DNA of 64,000 bases from Pardosa pseudoannulata. Its lineage: Eukaryota; Arthropoda; Arachnida; Araneae; Lycosidae. Below, piece by piece: positions 23,660-36,079 of the stretch; the stretch's first letter is position 1, and each line of letters begins with the position of its first letter. The DNA lies in assembly GCA_032207245.1 (NCBI GenBank), contig CM063498.1, forward strand, positions 57,415,670-57,479,669. The letters are read 5' to 3'. The notes below the pieces were generated by a model. It ran no database searches and was not told where the DNA came from. It was given only the letters and a program-made list of their open reading frames with translations. Position numbers and translations under genes: made by a program.

Positions 23660-24104
23660 ATGCATGTAATGAGACGGACTTCTCGATGGGTGGTTGCAGT
23701 CATAACCATAAAAATGATACCGTTTTAGCTAAAGACCTTTATTAAGATAACGTTGGAGGACGGGTGCCCACTTCATCATAGGGACAGGACAAAACGGAAG
23801 GGTCAGCTAGCATGAAGTTCTATGTACAAGACCCGTAACACCTGGGTCAACATCTGTGGGAAAATATCTCTAGAAAAATCTGTCTCCGACAGCGTGTATC
23901 TCCTTTTTATTTGGAAATTTCTTAAATTGTCCGCTAGGGCCATGTAGGGTTACAATTGGTCAGGTCCCTTCTCTGAGGACGTAAACTGTAGCCTCAGTGG
24001 TCAATTTAGGTTAGGGGTTAAAAAGGGGAATGCAAAAGGACGCGAGAATTTTTAGCATTTGATTTAAGTTTTGAAAACCCCTGAGAATTTTTCTTGCATG
24101 CATA
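23660..24104 (-). repeat. Repeat family R1, copy 2, inverted
   Basis: Reverse-complement copy of 12819-13240. This copy is not flanked by microsatellites, and both of its ends carry ATGCATG followed by C/T-A-A, a possible 10-bp terminal inverted repeat. It could therefore be a small DNA transposon, but no target duplication was identified. Confidence 0.8.
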
Positions 24105-25677
24105 TTACAACTCAAGCATAAAATAATTTAATTATTGGGATTGAATTTTTTAACTTCTAATATTAAAAATTAAGAACTTTTTTTATATTTTTAAAAGTTT
24201 TCAATTTGATATCTATTTAAATAATTTAAGCATGGATTTTAAAAATTAAATAAAGATATTTGGTTATTAATTGTAAAGATAGTAACTGTAAAGATATTGT
24301 GGTATGAATTACATTTGGAAAAGAATTTGTATTATGAAAGAGGCATATTTTCTGTTGCCTTGTGCGCAAGACTCTGTTTTTTCAATTTTTGCATCCCGTT
24401 ACAAAGGGAAAGAAAAACTAGAAAAATTACTTTTTCAAATCATGAAGATTATATAACTTTTAAATAAAACTAAATATCTTAATGTATATACATAGTAAAA
24501 ATACCAGTTGTAAAACAAAATTTTTTTCATTTTTAAAAGTCGATAAAAAAGCTCATTTTTATTCGTTTATCGAAGTCCAGTACCTTACCCAGATCGAGGC
24601 ATGTGAGAGGGGGTTCGACGGAACCAAATCCCCTTCCCTCGAAAAAACAACAATGAAAATTTAAATAAAAGTGAATTTTTCAATATAAAATCTTATAAAA
24701 CTGCATACTAAATTAAAATTGAATTTTTTAACAAAAAATTCAATTTTTTTAAATTTTTATTTATTTCCTAAAGTTTTAATAATTTTTCTTTTAATTGTTT
24801 TATAAATTTACTGAAACATATTACATCAGATTTTGCATGGACTTTTTAGATACATATCAATTTAAATTTTATATTGTTAAATTTAGGTTCATTCGGATGA
24901 AAATTATATTGTGTTCAACCTGTAAAAAATTCATGAAAAAATGTTAAAAACATTTCGAGATAACATGCGCGTTATATGAAAAAAAAAACACAATTTGAGA
25001 AAAATCCAGTTAAAGTTTCGTAATTTTAAACTTGTTTACAGTAAATAGCAGACACTTTTTATTCATACCTCCTCTCAATATTGGAATTTTTCTTAAATGT
25101 TCAGAACTGAATTCCTTTTCACATATATTTTTTCTGAAAAATCCAATATTTTGTAGATATAACAGTCGTATGAATGCTTAAAATACTGACGTCAATAGTA
25201 TGAACACTGGATAGAGTAAATTTATTCACTTTTATTATAAATATGTGCAAAAGTTTCTGATCTCAGCAAATAGTCACCATATTTCAAGATCATCATGCCA
25301 GAAAGATAGGAATTTATCTGGAAGGAGGGGTACAGAATTGCTTTTTTACGATTTATCAATACGCGATTTAGCCTTACAGTTGTTAAAAGCGAAACGTTTG
25401 GGATGAATTTGAGATATTGTGACAGTTTTTTCCCATAGCAAGTAAGATTTCAGCTATACTTTATTATCTTTATATCTTTTTTTTAAAATTGAATCCAACT
25501 TAAAAAAATTGGCATTATTGGCATTAAATGTCGGACTTATAAGATTAAAGTAATTCTACCTTTATTATATCACACTACATTTTATATTATTAGTGATATG
25601 AAAAGGGAATAATAGTAACGACCCAAAAAAATTTATTTTTGGTGCAAAATATCTTGGAAAAAGAAATGAGAATGAAT
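24105..25677. other. Anonymous AT-rich DNA
   Basis: Very AT-rich with long A and T runs. Nothing coding seen. Confidence 0.5.
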
Positions 25678-25850
25678 TGGTTGATTGATTTGGAGCTCTA
25701 GGGCCTACTTTTTTGTAAAACTAGGTGTAATGAGACCGGGACCTACTGCTTAAAGGCAATTCAGAACGACTAGAAACATCCATGACAAAGGAGGATTCGA
25801 ACCCACGAACTCCCGTACCGAAGATCAGCGCCCTAACCATTCGGCCATCG
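25678..25850 (-). mobile_element. tRNA-derived SINE copy 5
   Basis: Full-length family member; B box on the minus strand GGTTCGAATCC, tRNA-like start TGGCCGAATGGTTAGGGCGC. Confidence 0.9.
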
Positions 25851-25859
25851 TTAGTCTAA

Positions 25860-26740
25860 ATGGATTAGAAAGGTTTATACGAAAATGTTAGTGCACATTT
25901 GAGTAGACAATTTATATGTATAAATTAGTACATAAAAATATCAGCCGTTGAATTACTATGGCCCCTTACTATGTTTTGGCCAGCATAAAATGCCAAAAAC
26001 TAAAATCCGTCAGGATTCTTAAAAAAAAAAATTTAATATAACATGGAGGATATACATTACTTTGTTTACAATATTTTACTGTGAATCTTGAATTTTAAAA
26101 ATTGAGTAAGACTACATAATCAAATTATCGTAATGCAATATTTATCATAAAACTTTGCAAATAAATTTCTGATTTTAATCAATCAGAGATTTAAGATTAA
26201 GGAGACAAAACATAATATAAATTGAAGTATGTTTGATCATGTAATGCACAAATTCAGCATGAAGGTCTAATGAATACTTAAAATTCATAAATAAAAACTG
26301 ATTAAAGTGACTACCCTTTATTTTTAAGTAATTACATTCAAGTTTTCAATATCAAATAATATTATAGTGGAAAGTAATGTTTTATAAAAGGAGATTGTGA
26401 TAGTATTAAATGAAACGTAGTATTTAGTAGCGAATTATGCATTCTTAATAATAATAACACTGTAAAAGTCATGGAAATGTGTACTGTGAACGAAACAGTA
26501 CACCATAAAAATGAATTAATGTTGATTATGTTAATGAATAATTCAGTGCTAACATCTATAGCTCTTATTTAATTAAACTAAACATACAAAGCGTTAAAAT
26601 TAATATTTTTCTACGAAAACTTTAGTCTTTAGTTTTGTTTTCAGCATTATGTAAAATATCTATCTTTAAAAATAAGAAACGTAAAAAAGCAATATTACTC
26701 AGTACCAGAAATCTTAGAGAATAACTAAAGGTTCTTTTGT
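25860..26740. other. Anonymous AT-rich DNA
   Basis: No gene or repeat recognised before the 102-bp array begins. Confidence 0.5.
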
Positions 26741-26745
26741 TGTTA

Positions 26746-27473
26746 CGGTGAAACTTTTATAGAACGATATTGTCTGCTACGATATTTTCTATTAAGCAGC
26801 GGAATTTCTTTTTTACTTCCTGTAAGATCAAGAAGTTAGTAATTTTGCTATAAAATTTTTATATAACGATATTGTCTGCAACGATATTTTCTTTTAAGTT
26901 ACGGAATTTATTTTTTACTTCCTGTAAGATCAAGAAGTTAGTAATTTTGCTATAAAATTTTTATATAACGATATTGTCTGCAACGATATTTTCTATTAAG
27001 CAGCGGAATTTATTTTTTACTTCCTGTAAAATCAAGAAGTTAGTAATTTTGCTATAAATTTTTTATATAACGATATTGTCTGCAACGATATTTTCTTTTA
27101 AGTTGCGGAATTTCTTTTTTACTTCCTGTAAGATCAAGAAGTGAGTAATTTTGCTATAAAAATTTTATATAACGATATTGTTTGCAACGATATTTTCTTT
27201 TAAGCAGTGGAATCTATTTTTTACTTCTTGTAAGATCAAGAAGTTAGTAATTTTGCTATAAAATTTTTATATAACGATATTGTCTGCAACGATATTTTCT
27301 ATTAAGCAGTGGAATTTATTTTCTACTTCCTGTAAGATCAAGAAGTGAGTAATTTTGCTATAAAATTTTTGTATAACGATATTGTCTGCAACGATATTTT
27401 CTATTAAGCAGTGGAATTTATTTTTTACTTCCTGTAAGATCAAGAAGTTAGTAATTTTGCTATAAAATTTTAT
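26746..27473. repeat. 102-bp tandem repeat, about seven copies
   Basis: Successive starts of ATATAACGATATTGT lie at 26861, 26963, 27065, 27167 and 27269, exactly 102 bp apart, with one diverged copy before and one or two after. Units differ at a few positions only. All frames are interrupted, so it is not a repeat protein even though 102 is a multiple of three. Confidence 0.95.
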
Positions 27474-27937
27474 ATTTAAAATATATTTAAGGAAAATTAA
27501 ATAAGATCTCTAAATACAATGCAAGATACACATTACGCACATAAATTGTATGGGTAAATGAACAAACTGAATATAATTTTTTGTAGGTCCCTACAGTATT
27601 GTTTCAGACAGATTTTAATGTGAGTGCGTATATATAAATATATATATACACATATATATAATCGTAATCAAAATTTAGCATTCTTTGATTTTATTATAAA
27701 GTGTTTGGAATGTTATGTTGTAAACGATTACTTCATAAGATAAAATTCAGAACACTTGATTTAAATTAGTTAGTTTCATTACCTGTCAAATAATCATCCT
27801 CTTATATCGTAAGAATTCTTTTGAATAATATAAGTTTTTTTTATCAGAAATTGAATATCTAAATAAGAACACTTTTCTGTGTACATTTTGTTTCTGAAAC
27901 GAGCTAGTCGCAAGTATATGCAAATGTTGCAGCTTGA

Positions 27938-27940
<3 letters not shown>

Positions 27941-27982
<42 letters not shown>
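27941..27982. repeat. 42-nt T run (A run on the innexin strand)
   Basis: Uninterrupted homopolymer 65 nt past the stop codon of innexin A on its sense strand. No AATAAA lies between the stop and the run. It may be an ordinary poly-A microsatellite or the trace of a retroposed transcript. Confidence 0.8.
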
Positions 27983-27983
<1 letters not shown>

Positions 27984-28046
27984 TAAAGACACATATAAGT
28001 TGTTTTTGCTACGATTCAGTTTTAAAAGTTTGATTGAAAGGAAGGT

Positions 28047-29135
28047 TCATTTGGAAGAATAAGTTGGCGAATCCTTTTTGAATTCTTCAGCTAGCAGATG
28101 AATGACATGTTTAAAGTTTTCAGCACGCATATTCTGGCAGAGAAGGGTGAGAATGAACCAATCAAATCTGTCGCACCGCCTAAGAACTATTTTTAAATCA
28201 TTGAGATCGACTCTTAGGCACTTCGAACGCAATATAAGGAATCGGAATTGCTTTATAAGCAATATAACGATACGGTATAAGACTTCTAAGCCAGAAATGA
28301 CCGCAAGTATCACAAACCAGAACCACAAAAATATGTAAATCTTCTCATTCATGATGTTGATGGGAATCAGACACATAGCGTCGTGCTTTTGCACATCTCC
28401 GGATGAACCATACCTGTAGAACGTGCATTTCGACATCCTGGGAAACACTTTGATCATCGGGTCGTACCTCAGAGTATAGTCCCACTCGGTGAATCCTAAC
28501 ACCTCTGTTCCGTAGGTAGTGAATTCGCCGCCCAAGAAACGATCCATCATATATATTTGCCCGACGACATTCACGAAGTTCAAAAGTTCGCAAAAAATAA
28601 AAAATGAGGTATAAAACATGTGATGTCCGGCGCTATCCTTCAGGTAGGCGATCAACAACTTGGTTTTCTCTTCAACTTTCGCTTGTACGATTGGGGAGTT
28701 AAGGTCCATCACTAGATCCTGAATCTTGTGGGCTTCAATGTTTTTCCAGAGGTAACGAGGCACATAAAATAACATGGCTTGTAGAAACAAAACGAAACAA
28801 ACCCATTGGTAGTATGCATGATAGATTCTTTCTTCGCCTTCTGTATATTTGTCGATACCTGGATAAGGAATTTCTTTTCCTATTTCCTTCTTCCAAGCAC
28901 TCTTGATGCTGAAAGTGGTTGAAATCCAGCAAAATGTTTTTAGTAAAGCCTCCGGAATATCGTCTTTAGAAATGCAGTCTATGGGTTCTCCAAGAAACTG
29001 GCGTCCTGTAACTGCAATACTAAAGGCAATCAAAATTACCAGAGTAAATCTGTAATGCAGCCGAAAGACGAAGTTATCGACTACGCATTTCCTTGTCTTG
29101 AAGAAGCTCTTCAAATCTCCAAAAAGCTTATCCAT
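28047..29135 (-). CDS. Innexin A, gap-junction channel protein
   Basis: Single-exon gene for a 362-residue innexin, the protein of invertebrate gap junctions and innexon hemichannels in the plasma membrane. I start at the ATG at 29135: it lies in a good context (GCCATGG) and matches the usual innexin N-terminus; the open frame upstream offers only a GTG. Four membrane segments lie near 28-46, 112-130, 176-195 and 266-292. The YYQWV signature is at 108-112. Each extracellular loop has its two cysteines (54 and 69; 237 and 255). Length is normal. It is clearly diverged from innexin B, about 18.6 kb away on the same strand. A pyrimidine-poor AG about 35 nt before the ATG could be a 5'-UTR splice acceptor. 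The subtype is undetermined. Confidence 0.95.
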   Translation of the reverse strand: MDKLFGDLKSFFKTRKCVVDNFVFRLHYRFTLVILIAFSIAVTGRQFLGEPIDCISKDDIPEALLKTFCWISTTFSIKSAWKKEIGKEIPYPGIDKYTEGEERIYHAYYQWVCFVLFLQAMLFYVPRYLWKNIEAHKIQDLVMDLNSPIVQAKVEEKTKLLIAYLKDSAGHHMFYTSFFIFCELLNFVNVVGQIYMMDRFLGGEFTTYGTEVLGFTEWDYTLRYDPMIKVFPRMSKCTFYRYGSSGDVQKHDAMCLIPINIMNEKIYIFLWFWFVILAVISGLEVLYRIVILLIKQFRFLILRSKCLRVDLNDLKIVLRRCDRFDWFILTLLCQNMRAENFKHVIHLLAEEFKKDSPTYSSK

Positions 29136-29824
29136 GGCTTCACTTTTAATCACCTACGTTCAACTGACTAAAATTTCAAAAACTTAATAAGAGATACCAT
29201 ACATTTAAAGCACAACGTTGTAGATCTGGTCAACTAAGTACACGTTTTTCTTAGAGAATCGAATATGATAAGGATATAAGTTTTAAAATGTCATGAAGAA
29301 TAGCTTCTCTTATGAAGTACTCTGGAGAAATGTGATAGAAGTTTGAACAGCTTGTTCAAAATGCAGATAAAGTATTTGATATCAGAGTTTCTTGTGGTTC
29401 AACAGTCGAAAGTAGAAAGATTAGATATTTTTTTTCTCCTCCTGTTTTGAATCAGGTAAGAATCAAAGGTCATTTCGAGAGTTACAGGCTGTGTTTTTTC
29501 TATTGAGTAATTTTCCAGGAAACAAACACAGACGAGCAAACAAAGCTAAATATGGGCTTGGTATTCTTTATTAGTTGTATAGATAAAAATCGTTTGCATT
29601 TTTTTCTTATTACAGAAACTGAAAATCTTGAGAAAACAGAACTAAAAAAATGTTCTTAATTAAGACAGACATGACCGAAAGTATCTCGAACATACATGTT
29701 GGCGCAAAGGCAACATATAAGGTCTTTATACAATATTTTTTAGTGATGTTTTACTTATTTCATAAATATTTTTTTCTTCTGCAGTGCCTCAAGTGTAGCA
29801 GAAATTCTGAAAGTCTCCTTTAAT
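29136..29824. other. Upstream region of innexin A
   Basis: Should hold the 5' untranslated part and promoter of innexin A, but I can point to no TATA box or initiator with confidence. Confidence 0.4.
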
Positions 29825-29832
29825 ATCTATAG

Positions 29833-30345
29833 TAGGGATGGCCAATCTCCTTGATAGTCCGAGCCATTTTTCAAAATTTGAAATTTTTCGAGAGCTGCAA
29901 TTAAATACGTATTTAAAGGTATGCAAAAAAGGTATTAAAAATAAATTATATTTAATAAATGTCATTTGGAAATTCTTCGTTCTTTAATTTTTCAAGGAAT
30001 TTTTTTTTAATTGTTGATAATTTTTTGCATCGGAGCGAATGTAATTTACAATGTGTTACACTGTTTTCATAACATCAGGATATTTTAAATATTTTGTAAC
30101 GAGATTTTCTCGGTGGGAATTATGCCATGAATCGGTATGAATTGTGGAATTTGAGAATCATCTCTTAAAAGCCCTATAAGATCGATTTTTTTACCCATCA
30201 CTGCCAGAGCTCCATCGGTTGTAATAATTTTTTAAAATATAATAACACAAAAATGAAAAGGGAACTCGAGTATATTTATCGAAAGCCACAAATAACCCTC
30301 CAAAGAGCCGCATGTGGCTCGCGAGCCGCATGTTGGCCATCCCTG
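29833..30345. mobile_element. Non-autonomous hAT element
   Basis: Ends TAGGGATGGCCAATCT and (reverse complement) CAGGGATGGCCAACAT, with the 8-bp duplication ATCTATAG perfect at 29825-29832 and 30346-30353. The first base of the left end has mutated from C to T. About 513 bp; no transposase motif recognised. Confidence 0.9.
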
Positions 30346-30353
30346 ATCTATAG

Positions 30354-30463
30354 TACACTGTTTCTTCCTTAGTTTCAACGTCAAAATAAGAAGTTGTACG
30401 TATTCTGCAAAAGTGAACTAAACATACGAATGAAATAAGAATTAAAATCTTAATTTGAAACAT
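30354..30463 (-). other. Short open frame with a signal-peptide-like start
   Basis: From an ATG at 30463 the minus strand encodes a Lys, then a hydrophobic stretch rich in Ile, Leu, Val and Phe, then a short polar segment ending in TVYYR. The hAT element at 29833 enters the frame at its end; without that insertion a stop would follow within a few codons, so the peptide would be about 40 residues. No family recognised, and chance is a good alternative. Confidence 0.15.
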
Positions 30464-30761
30464 CTGAAAAAAAACAGTAAGTGATATAAGAAATCTTCTT
30501 TCATTGATGTATTCCACTACGATCCATAAATGAAGTAAGCTCTGGAGAGTAAAACCGTGAGTAAAAGAAAGCAATACTTCGGAGAGCAGATACCTTGACG
30601 ATGTGAATACATGGTCCCCCTATACAATGTATAATACAAATAAGGAAACACTAGCAATAACAAATTTTAAGCAATATAATCATTTTTACAAAGTGGTACA
30701 ATTTAGCACGACGTACAAGTGGTACGTGTCCTATAAAAGGTTGAGAAATGCTGGTTTAGAG

Positions 30762-31265
30762 CAGTGGTTCTCAACCTTTTTATCATACGAAACACTTTTT
30801 ATTACCATATACATATCATCGGTACCTCTGAATAAATATTACTTAAGAAGAAACTAAATGCCTATTATTTATCACTGATTAGACAAAAGCATAAAAACTA
30901 AACAATTCAAAGCAGTATAAAAATGTAAATAGCACTTACAAAAAGTGACGTGAAAGCAAGAATTTTTTTTTCATGAAATGATACAAGTAAAATGATACAT
31001 TGATGAATATTTCACCCTTCTTGTGCTCTACTGTCGCGTGTGATTTGAATGACTCAGTGTCACATCGCTTTTCTTTTACGCATTGTTAATCTTATTGCGT
31101 ATTAGTTGCTATTACTAATTCAATGTAAGAAAGGAGAGGTGAAAAATTAGAGAATGAATTTTTTTTCTTTAAAAGTTTGAATATGCTTAAAAATTTCTCG
31201 AAGAACCCCTGGCGAATCATTGCAGAAAACTAGGGTTCCGCAGGACACAATTTGAGAAAACCAAT
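30762..31265. mobile_element. Decayed hAT-type MITE
   Basis: Left end CAGTGGTTCTCAACCTTTTT is the classic hAT MITE terminus; the right end (reverse complement) reads AATTGGTTTCTCAAATTG, a decayed match. No target duplication survives. It contains no frame of interest. Confidence 0.6.
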
Positions 31266-31358
31266 TCGTATGGCAATTCGTGGTAATAAGAATAAACAAT
31301 CAATGTTGTTAATTATTTGAAATGAATAAAGTAAATGTCTATTCTATGTAACACACTG

Positions 31359-31638
<280 letters not shown>

Positions 31639-31757
31639 CATCCTGTGGGGAAATTTAATGCTAATTTTTATCAAAATGGGGGGAGACATTTACATTTTTT
31701 TCCGGACCTGAAAAACTGCTAGAATTGATTCGGCTTTATCACAGCACATCACACACA

Positions 31758-31867
31758 TCAGCCGAATGATGGCCGAATGGTAGAACGCTGCTCTTCAGTA
31801 CCGGCGTTTGCGGGTTCGAATTCCGCTGATACCATGAACGTTCATAGCTGTTAGGAGTACGCTTTAA
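31758..31867 (+). mobile_element. tRNA-derived SINE copy 6, 5' part
   Basis: tRNA-like head in plus orientation: TGGCCGAATGGTAGAACGC, then B box GGTTCGAATTCC. The copy is split: its 3' part resumes at 32110 exactly where the family consensus would continue. Confidence 0.85.
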
Positions 31868-32109
31868 ACCGTACGCTACGAACGTCTCGTGGACGCAACG
31901 CAAGGATTCCACTTTTATCAACCCAGTCTTGCATCCCCGAGAAAAGCTCCGGTTGATATTGAGAGACCAGCCTCGTGTAAGTTTAATCGGAGATCGGAAC
32001 ATTTTATTTGAATTTTTAAATGCTAGATTTAATCACTAGATGGCGTTAAACGGCAACGGTTTTCACAACGGTCGACTCGTATAGTATTTACGTGCTGGTC
32101 CTCAAGGAG
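31868..32109. mobile_element. TTAA-flanked 242-bp insertion in the SINE
   Basis: The inserted segment sits between TTAA at 31864-31867 and TTAA at 32110-32113, a site that occurs once in the SINE sequence GCTTTAAGCAGTAG. Precise duplication of TTAA is the piggyBac-family signature. The right end, reverse-complemented, is CTCCTTGAGGACCAGC; the left end ACCGTACGCT does not match it, so one end is decayed or the element is of another type. Confidence 0.65.
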
Positions 32110-32192
32110 TTAAGCAGTAGGTCCTGGTCTCATTTATCCTCGTGTAGCATAGTCGTAGACCGTAGAGTTCCAAACCAAAACAAACCAAGCAC
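32110..32192 (+). mobile_element. tRNA-derived SINE copy 6, 3' part
   Basis: Continuation of the SINE, ending in the CCAAACCAAAA tail. Confidence 0.85.
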
Positions 32193-32719
32193 ACACATCG
32201 TCCCGAAAGTGCAGTCCGCCCCGGGCCTTTGATAAGGACAGCCTCCGGATAATAAGTTTTTAAATATATGTAGTGGTTCAAAAAGTGGCGCAGTGGTGTT
32301 TGAAAAGACACTAAATGAAAAATAAGAAGATAACGTATAAAGCAGATCACGTGCACAATCTGAAGTATGGACAAATTTTATGATATTGCACACTGTCTGT
32401 GTAATTTTGCGAAATGTAAATTCTTGTGAACAGACTGCAACTTTTAAGAGGTGCAGAGCATGTTTTTTATTAGGTTTTTTATATTGATAGATATTTTTTT
32501 TAATTTAATCAACAAGCAGATTATTTAAAAATGTAAACAAAATAGCAGATTAATAATCCTTTTTTAATATAATCGTCAGATACACAGCCCAGTCTTATTG
32601 ATGTGACCAAGCCTACTTTTGACGTCAACGTTAAAATCGCTATAGGCAAGCTTTATCAGCAAATTTGGTGGATACATAAAGTGTGTTGGAATAATTCGGA
32701 AAACATTTCAGTAGTTGCA

Positions 32720-33110
32720 GTCATGCAGAAACGGAGCGATTTTTCGGACTACATGGCATAAGAGGGCATGATCATTGGCTTTCGGGCCAAGGGTGGAAGT
32801 ATTTCCGAAATGGCTAATTTTGTGAACCATTCGCGGGTCGCATGGTAAAATTAAATACAGTTCTTGGCAAAATGCCATTATCCAAATTGTAACGATCCGT
32901 TACATGACTTGAGCGAAAAAAGAATGTAAGGTGACCTTTCGCAGCAGACCATTATGGTCCGCGGTAAGTAGACACACGTGGTCTGGACAAAGCCGTTTGT
33001 GTAGTAACGTCTCAGGCACAATTTCGAGGCAGTCGCGTAGGCAGCGGTACATTAAGAACTGTCAATACTCCGGAGCCAGTGTGTCTGCGCCTTTATAATG
33101 TCTACTGCAG
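32720..33110 (+). pseudogene. Tc1-like transposase remnant
   Basis: A frame interrupted by stops reads GMIIGFRAKGGSISEMANFV, followed by NHSRVAW, at about 32767-32850. This is the N-terminal helix-turn-helix of a Tc1-type transposase. The rest decays quickly and terminal repeats were not found. Confidence 0.6.
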
Positions 33111-33129
33111 TCAAAGGACTCGGGTAATA

Positions 33130-33720
33130 ATTATTAATCGAACTACGCTGTAGTGTACATCTGGGCCCAGTTACCAGTGTCGCAAATGAATTTAAGTTGT
33201 TTTGGTCGGTTGACTTAAAGACGACCTTTCGGCCACATCTGGAAACGATCCAGGCGGGAAGTTGACCGCAAGATTTGCGTCACCCTGGTTCTGGAATATT
33301 CAGGCAGAATCATGCGAAGGAAACCGGGATCCCTATAAAAAAGATTGGGGGAGCTAAGAAGAGGGGCTTTTTGCTTGAGAGTTGCTTTGGAGTTATTTTG
33401 TGGAGCTCGAGAGGAGTCCACTCGTCTCTCCAATTTCCCGAGCTTACTTTGCTTTAGAGACTGTCAGCGTCTCTGCTTTGTTAAGAAGTCGACTTTGGGA
33501 TCTCATGCCTGTTATTTTTCTTCTGTTATTAGAAGTAGGTCGCTTAGAGTTATCCCTACTCTCATTTTGAATCGTCCTTCATCCTTAGTTTCTTCAACGA
33601 ACCCCAACGTGATACGCACTCTGAGCGTTTGAGCCTCAGTGTAAATCGTGCTAGTCTAGAGATATAAAGATATTTCGACATATATGTATTAACACTGAAA
33701 TAAAAAGAAAGATAGTTGGT
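33130..33720 (+). other. GC-richer block, possible solo LTR or element fragment
   Basis: Composition is clearly higher in GC than its surroundings. It contains a TATAAAAAAG box near 33336, a pyrimidine-rich block with TCTC repeats after it, and AAATAAAAAG near 33700. That order is LTR-like, but neither TG...CA ends nor a target duplication could be fixed, and short frames here show no motif. Confidence 0.3.
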
Positions 33721-33779
33721 TCACTTGCAAAATGTAATGGTACAGACAGCCACATGGATACAGCTGGGTATCCAATTTA

Positions 33780-34210
33780 CCAATACTACTTAAATAGTAC
33801 TGAATAGAACCATGACCGGTTACAAAATCTATCAAGACTACGTTTTTATACTGCAATTCGAAGTTAACGGTATTTTGGATTCGAAAGGTATGTCTTCCTT
33901 TTATACAATTATTCCATATTTGCTGCCAACTTCTCCGTCAACTTTTACTGGTATCTTTTTCATTAGAAGACTATTATCTATTAAAAGACAATATAAAACT
34001 TCTAATTAAAACTGAATTTTAGTAAAGGATTTTACAGAATAGTTGACAATCAATCTGGAAAATATATAATGAAATCCCCAGCTGCACAAATGCTGTGAAC
34101 AACAGGCCCCTCACAATGTGTGAAGAAGTGAAAACAATTTTGACATATATTATACTTGCAATCATCTTGGCCTAGGATGTGATGTATAAAGAAATTAAGC
34201 TGTGAATTTA
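33780..34210 (-). pseudogene. Possible LINE C-terminal remnant
   Basis: Part of this stretch (ATGACCGGTTACAAAAT near 33812) resembles the region around 18374-18390 of the RNase H fragment, and the minus strand further right has HHILGQDDCKYNICQNC-like Cys/His spacing. Heavily decayed and uncertain. Confidence 0.3.
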
Positions 34211-34219
34211 AGTAGAATC

Positions 34220-36079
34220 CCACCACGATCTATATACATGACATGTTAGAACATATGGAAAATTACACACGTTAAATGTACATTAAATGAAAATTTTTTA
34301 ATTATTTTCTGCAGACTAATGCTTAGTTTTTAAAATTCATTAATGAAGAAAATAATTGTCAGTGGGTAAATTTAATCTCTACACAACATAACTTACATTT
34401 CAAATAAACAAAATTTCCCAGAATAGCACAAACGGAATATAATAGTGCGTCTAGTGGCGCCATCTTTTAGCACTAACCAAAGATATTTAAACTTAAAAAT
34501 CACAAAGCAAAACGACAATTTTTGCACCATTCATTATTTCCACTATTGTTCTTTTCTATTTTCCTTATTGATCAATATAAAAGGCTTTTTTTTAAATAAA
34601 TAAGTTCATTGCTTTTTCAGAAAAACTTACAAACATTAATTTTTTTTTAGAACATTCCCGGTGATATTGGATTATGATATACCGATGAACCCTGGTGATA
34701 GTAGAGTTTCATGTTTTTTAATCTTCATTTATTTATTAGTAAATTGATTTTTTCATATTTAGTTGCGTTAATAACATTTAATGTAAATTTATGGCTAAAA
34801 TACACAATTCCCCTTTTTATACTCTTTTTTACTTTACAGCATTCAAGAGAATAAGAAATATTTATTAATTTGCTCACATAAAATTTGTTTATCAACCATC
34901 GTTGATAAAATTTTCTGTTTAAATTCCGTTTGTCATAAAGTGGACTATAGCCGAACTACTAGAGCTCTTGTTTTATTCTAGGCTACAGCATATTAGGCAT
35001 ACTCTAGGGTCATCGTCGAAAAGGGGGCATGAATTTTTTTTATATTTTATATTTATATTTATATATTTATATTTATATATATTTATATTTTATATTTATA
35101 TTTGTTTATTTGTTTTAATTTTGATGGCATGCACTCTTTTATCCCTAATTTATAACAATTCTCTTTCTTTCAATTGAATATTATGTATTTTTAGAAGAAA
35201 ATTATGAAATTATTTTTATTTTCTTAAATATAGTATAGTCCAAGGATAAATTTAATATTAAAATATATAATTTTGGAGAAAACAAATTTATAACTATATA
35301 CACTTTTATACTATATTATTTTTATAAGTCATGTTCACCACACACCTAACATTCTTATCACCAAAATTTTTAAAAAAATTTTTAAAGTTAAAAATCTCCT
35401 ATTGCATAAAAATTTATGTTCCATTATCATTGTACTTTTCTAGCATCTCTAGAAAAAATTAAACAATTAATGTCTTTTAATTTTAAAAGCCTTTTTAATG
35501 CTGTCGTAAAAATTTTCTGAAAATAACCGGTACACATCAATAAATACAAACTATACAGTACAATATATCTAAGAAAAAATTTATAGATATCGGTATCATC
35601 ATTAAGAAATGTATTTTAATCTGATAGTAATGAATTGTATAGTAATGTTTAGTTTGTATAAGGTACTGCTAATGGCAAGTTGTTTTCTAATATGCTACTG
35701 AGCTTGTCAATATTGTCGTGTAGTCCTCGTTTATATTTGAGTATTAACCTATGATCAAATGTATAGTGGTGAGTTTATTTTGATTGCGTTGTGTAAAAGT
35801 ATTTTTGTACTAAATTTAACCACAGTTTATGAGAAACTACAGACATAAATATGAAGACAAACTAAAAGCTAAATTAACAGCATCCAAAACTAGCTTAATA
35901 TAAAAAAGTAAATTTATTATAATATATGTACATCTATGTACATACAAAACTGATACTAATTTTCATAAAATAAACTTTGTCAACATCTTCTAAATTAGTT
36001 CTGACAAGTTTTTAATACTTAAGTAATTTTGAAAATAAAGAGAGGACCTAATCTCAATTTCAAAATGTATGTAAAAGGG
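34220..36079. other. Anonymous AT-rich DNA
   Basis: Contains a TATTTATATTT simple repeat at about 35038-35115. No gene seen. Confidence 0.5.

Noticed and set aside
26746..27473. CRISPR-like array or repeat protein
   Set aside because: Units abut with no unique spacers and the DNA is eukaryotic; all reading frames contain stops.
27786..27994. Poly-lysine-rich frames
   Set aside because: Produced by the 42-nt A run on the minus strand.
28102..28932. Additional frames on either strand inside innexin A (and 48091-48755 inside innexin B)
   Set aside because: Out-of-frame shadows of the innexin coding sequences.
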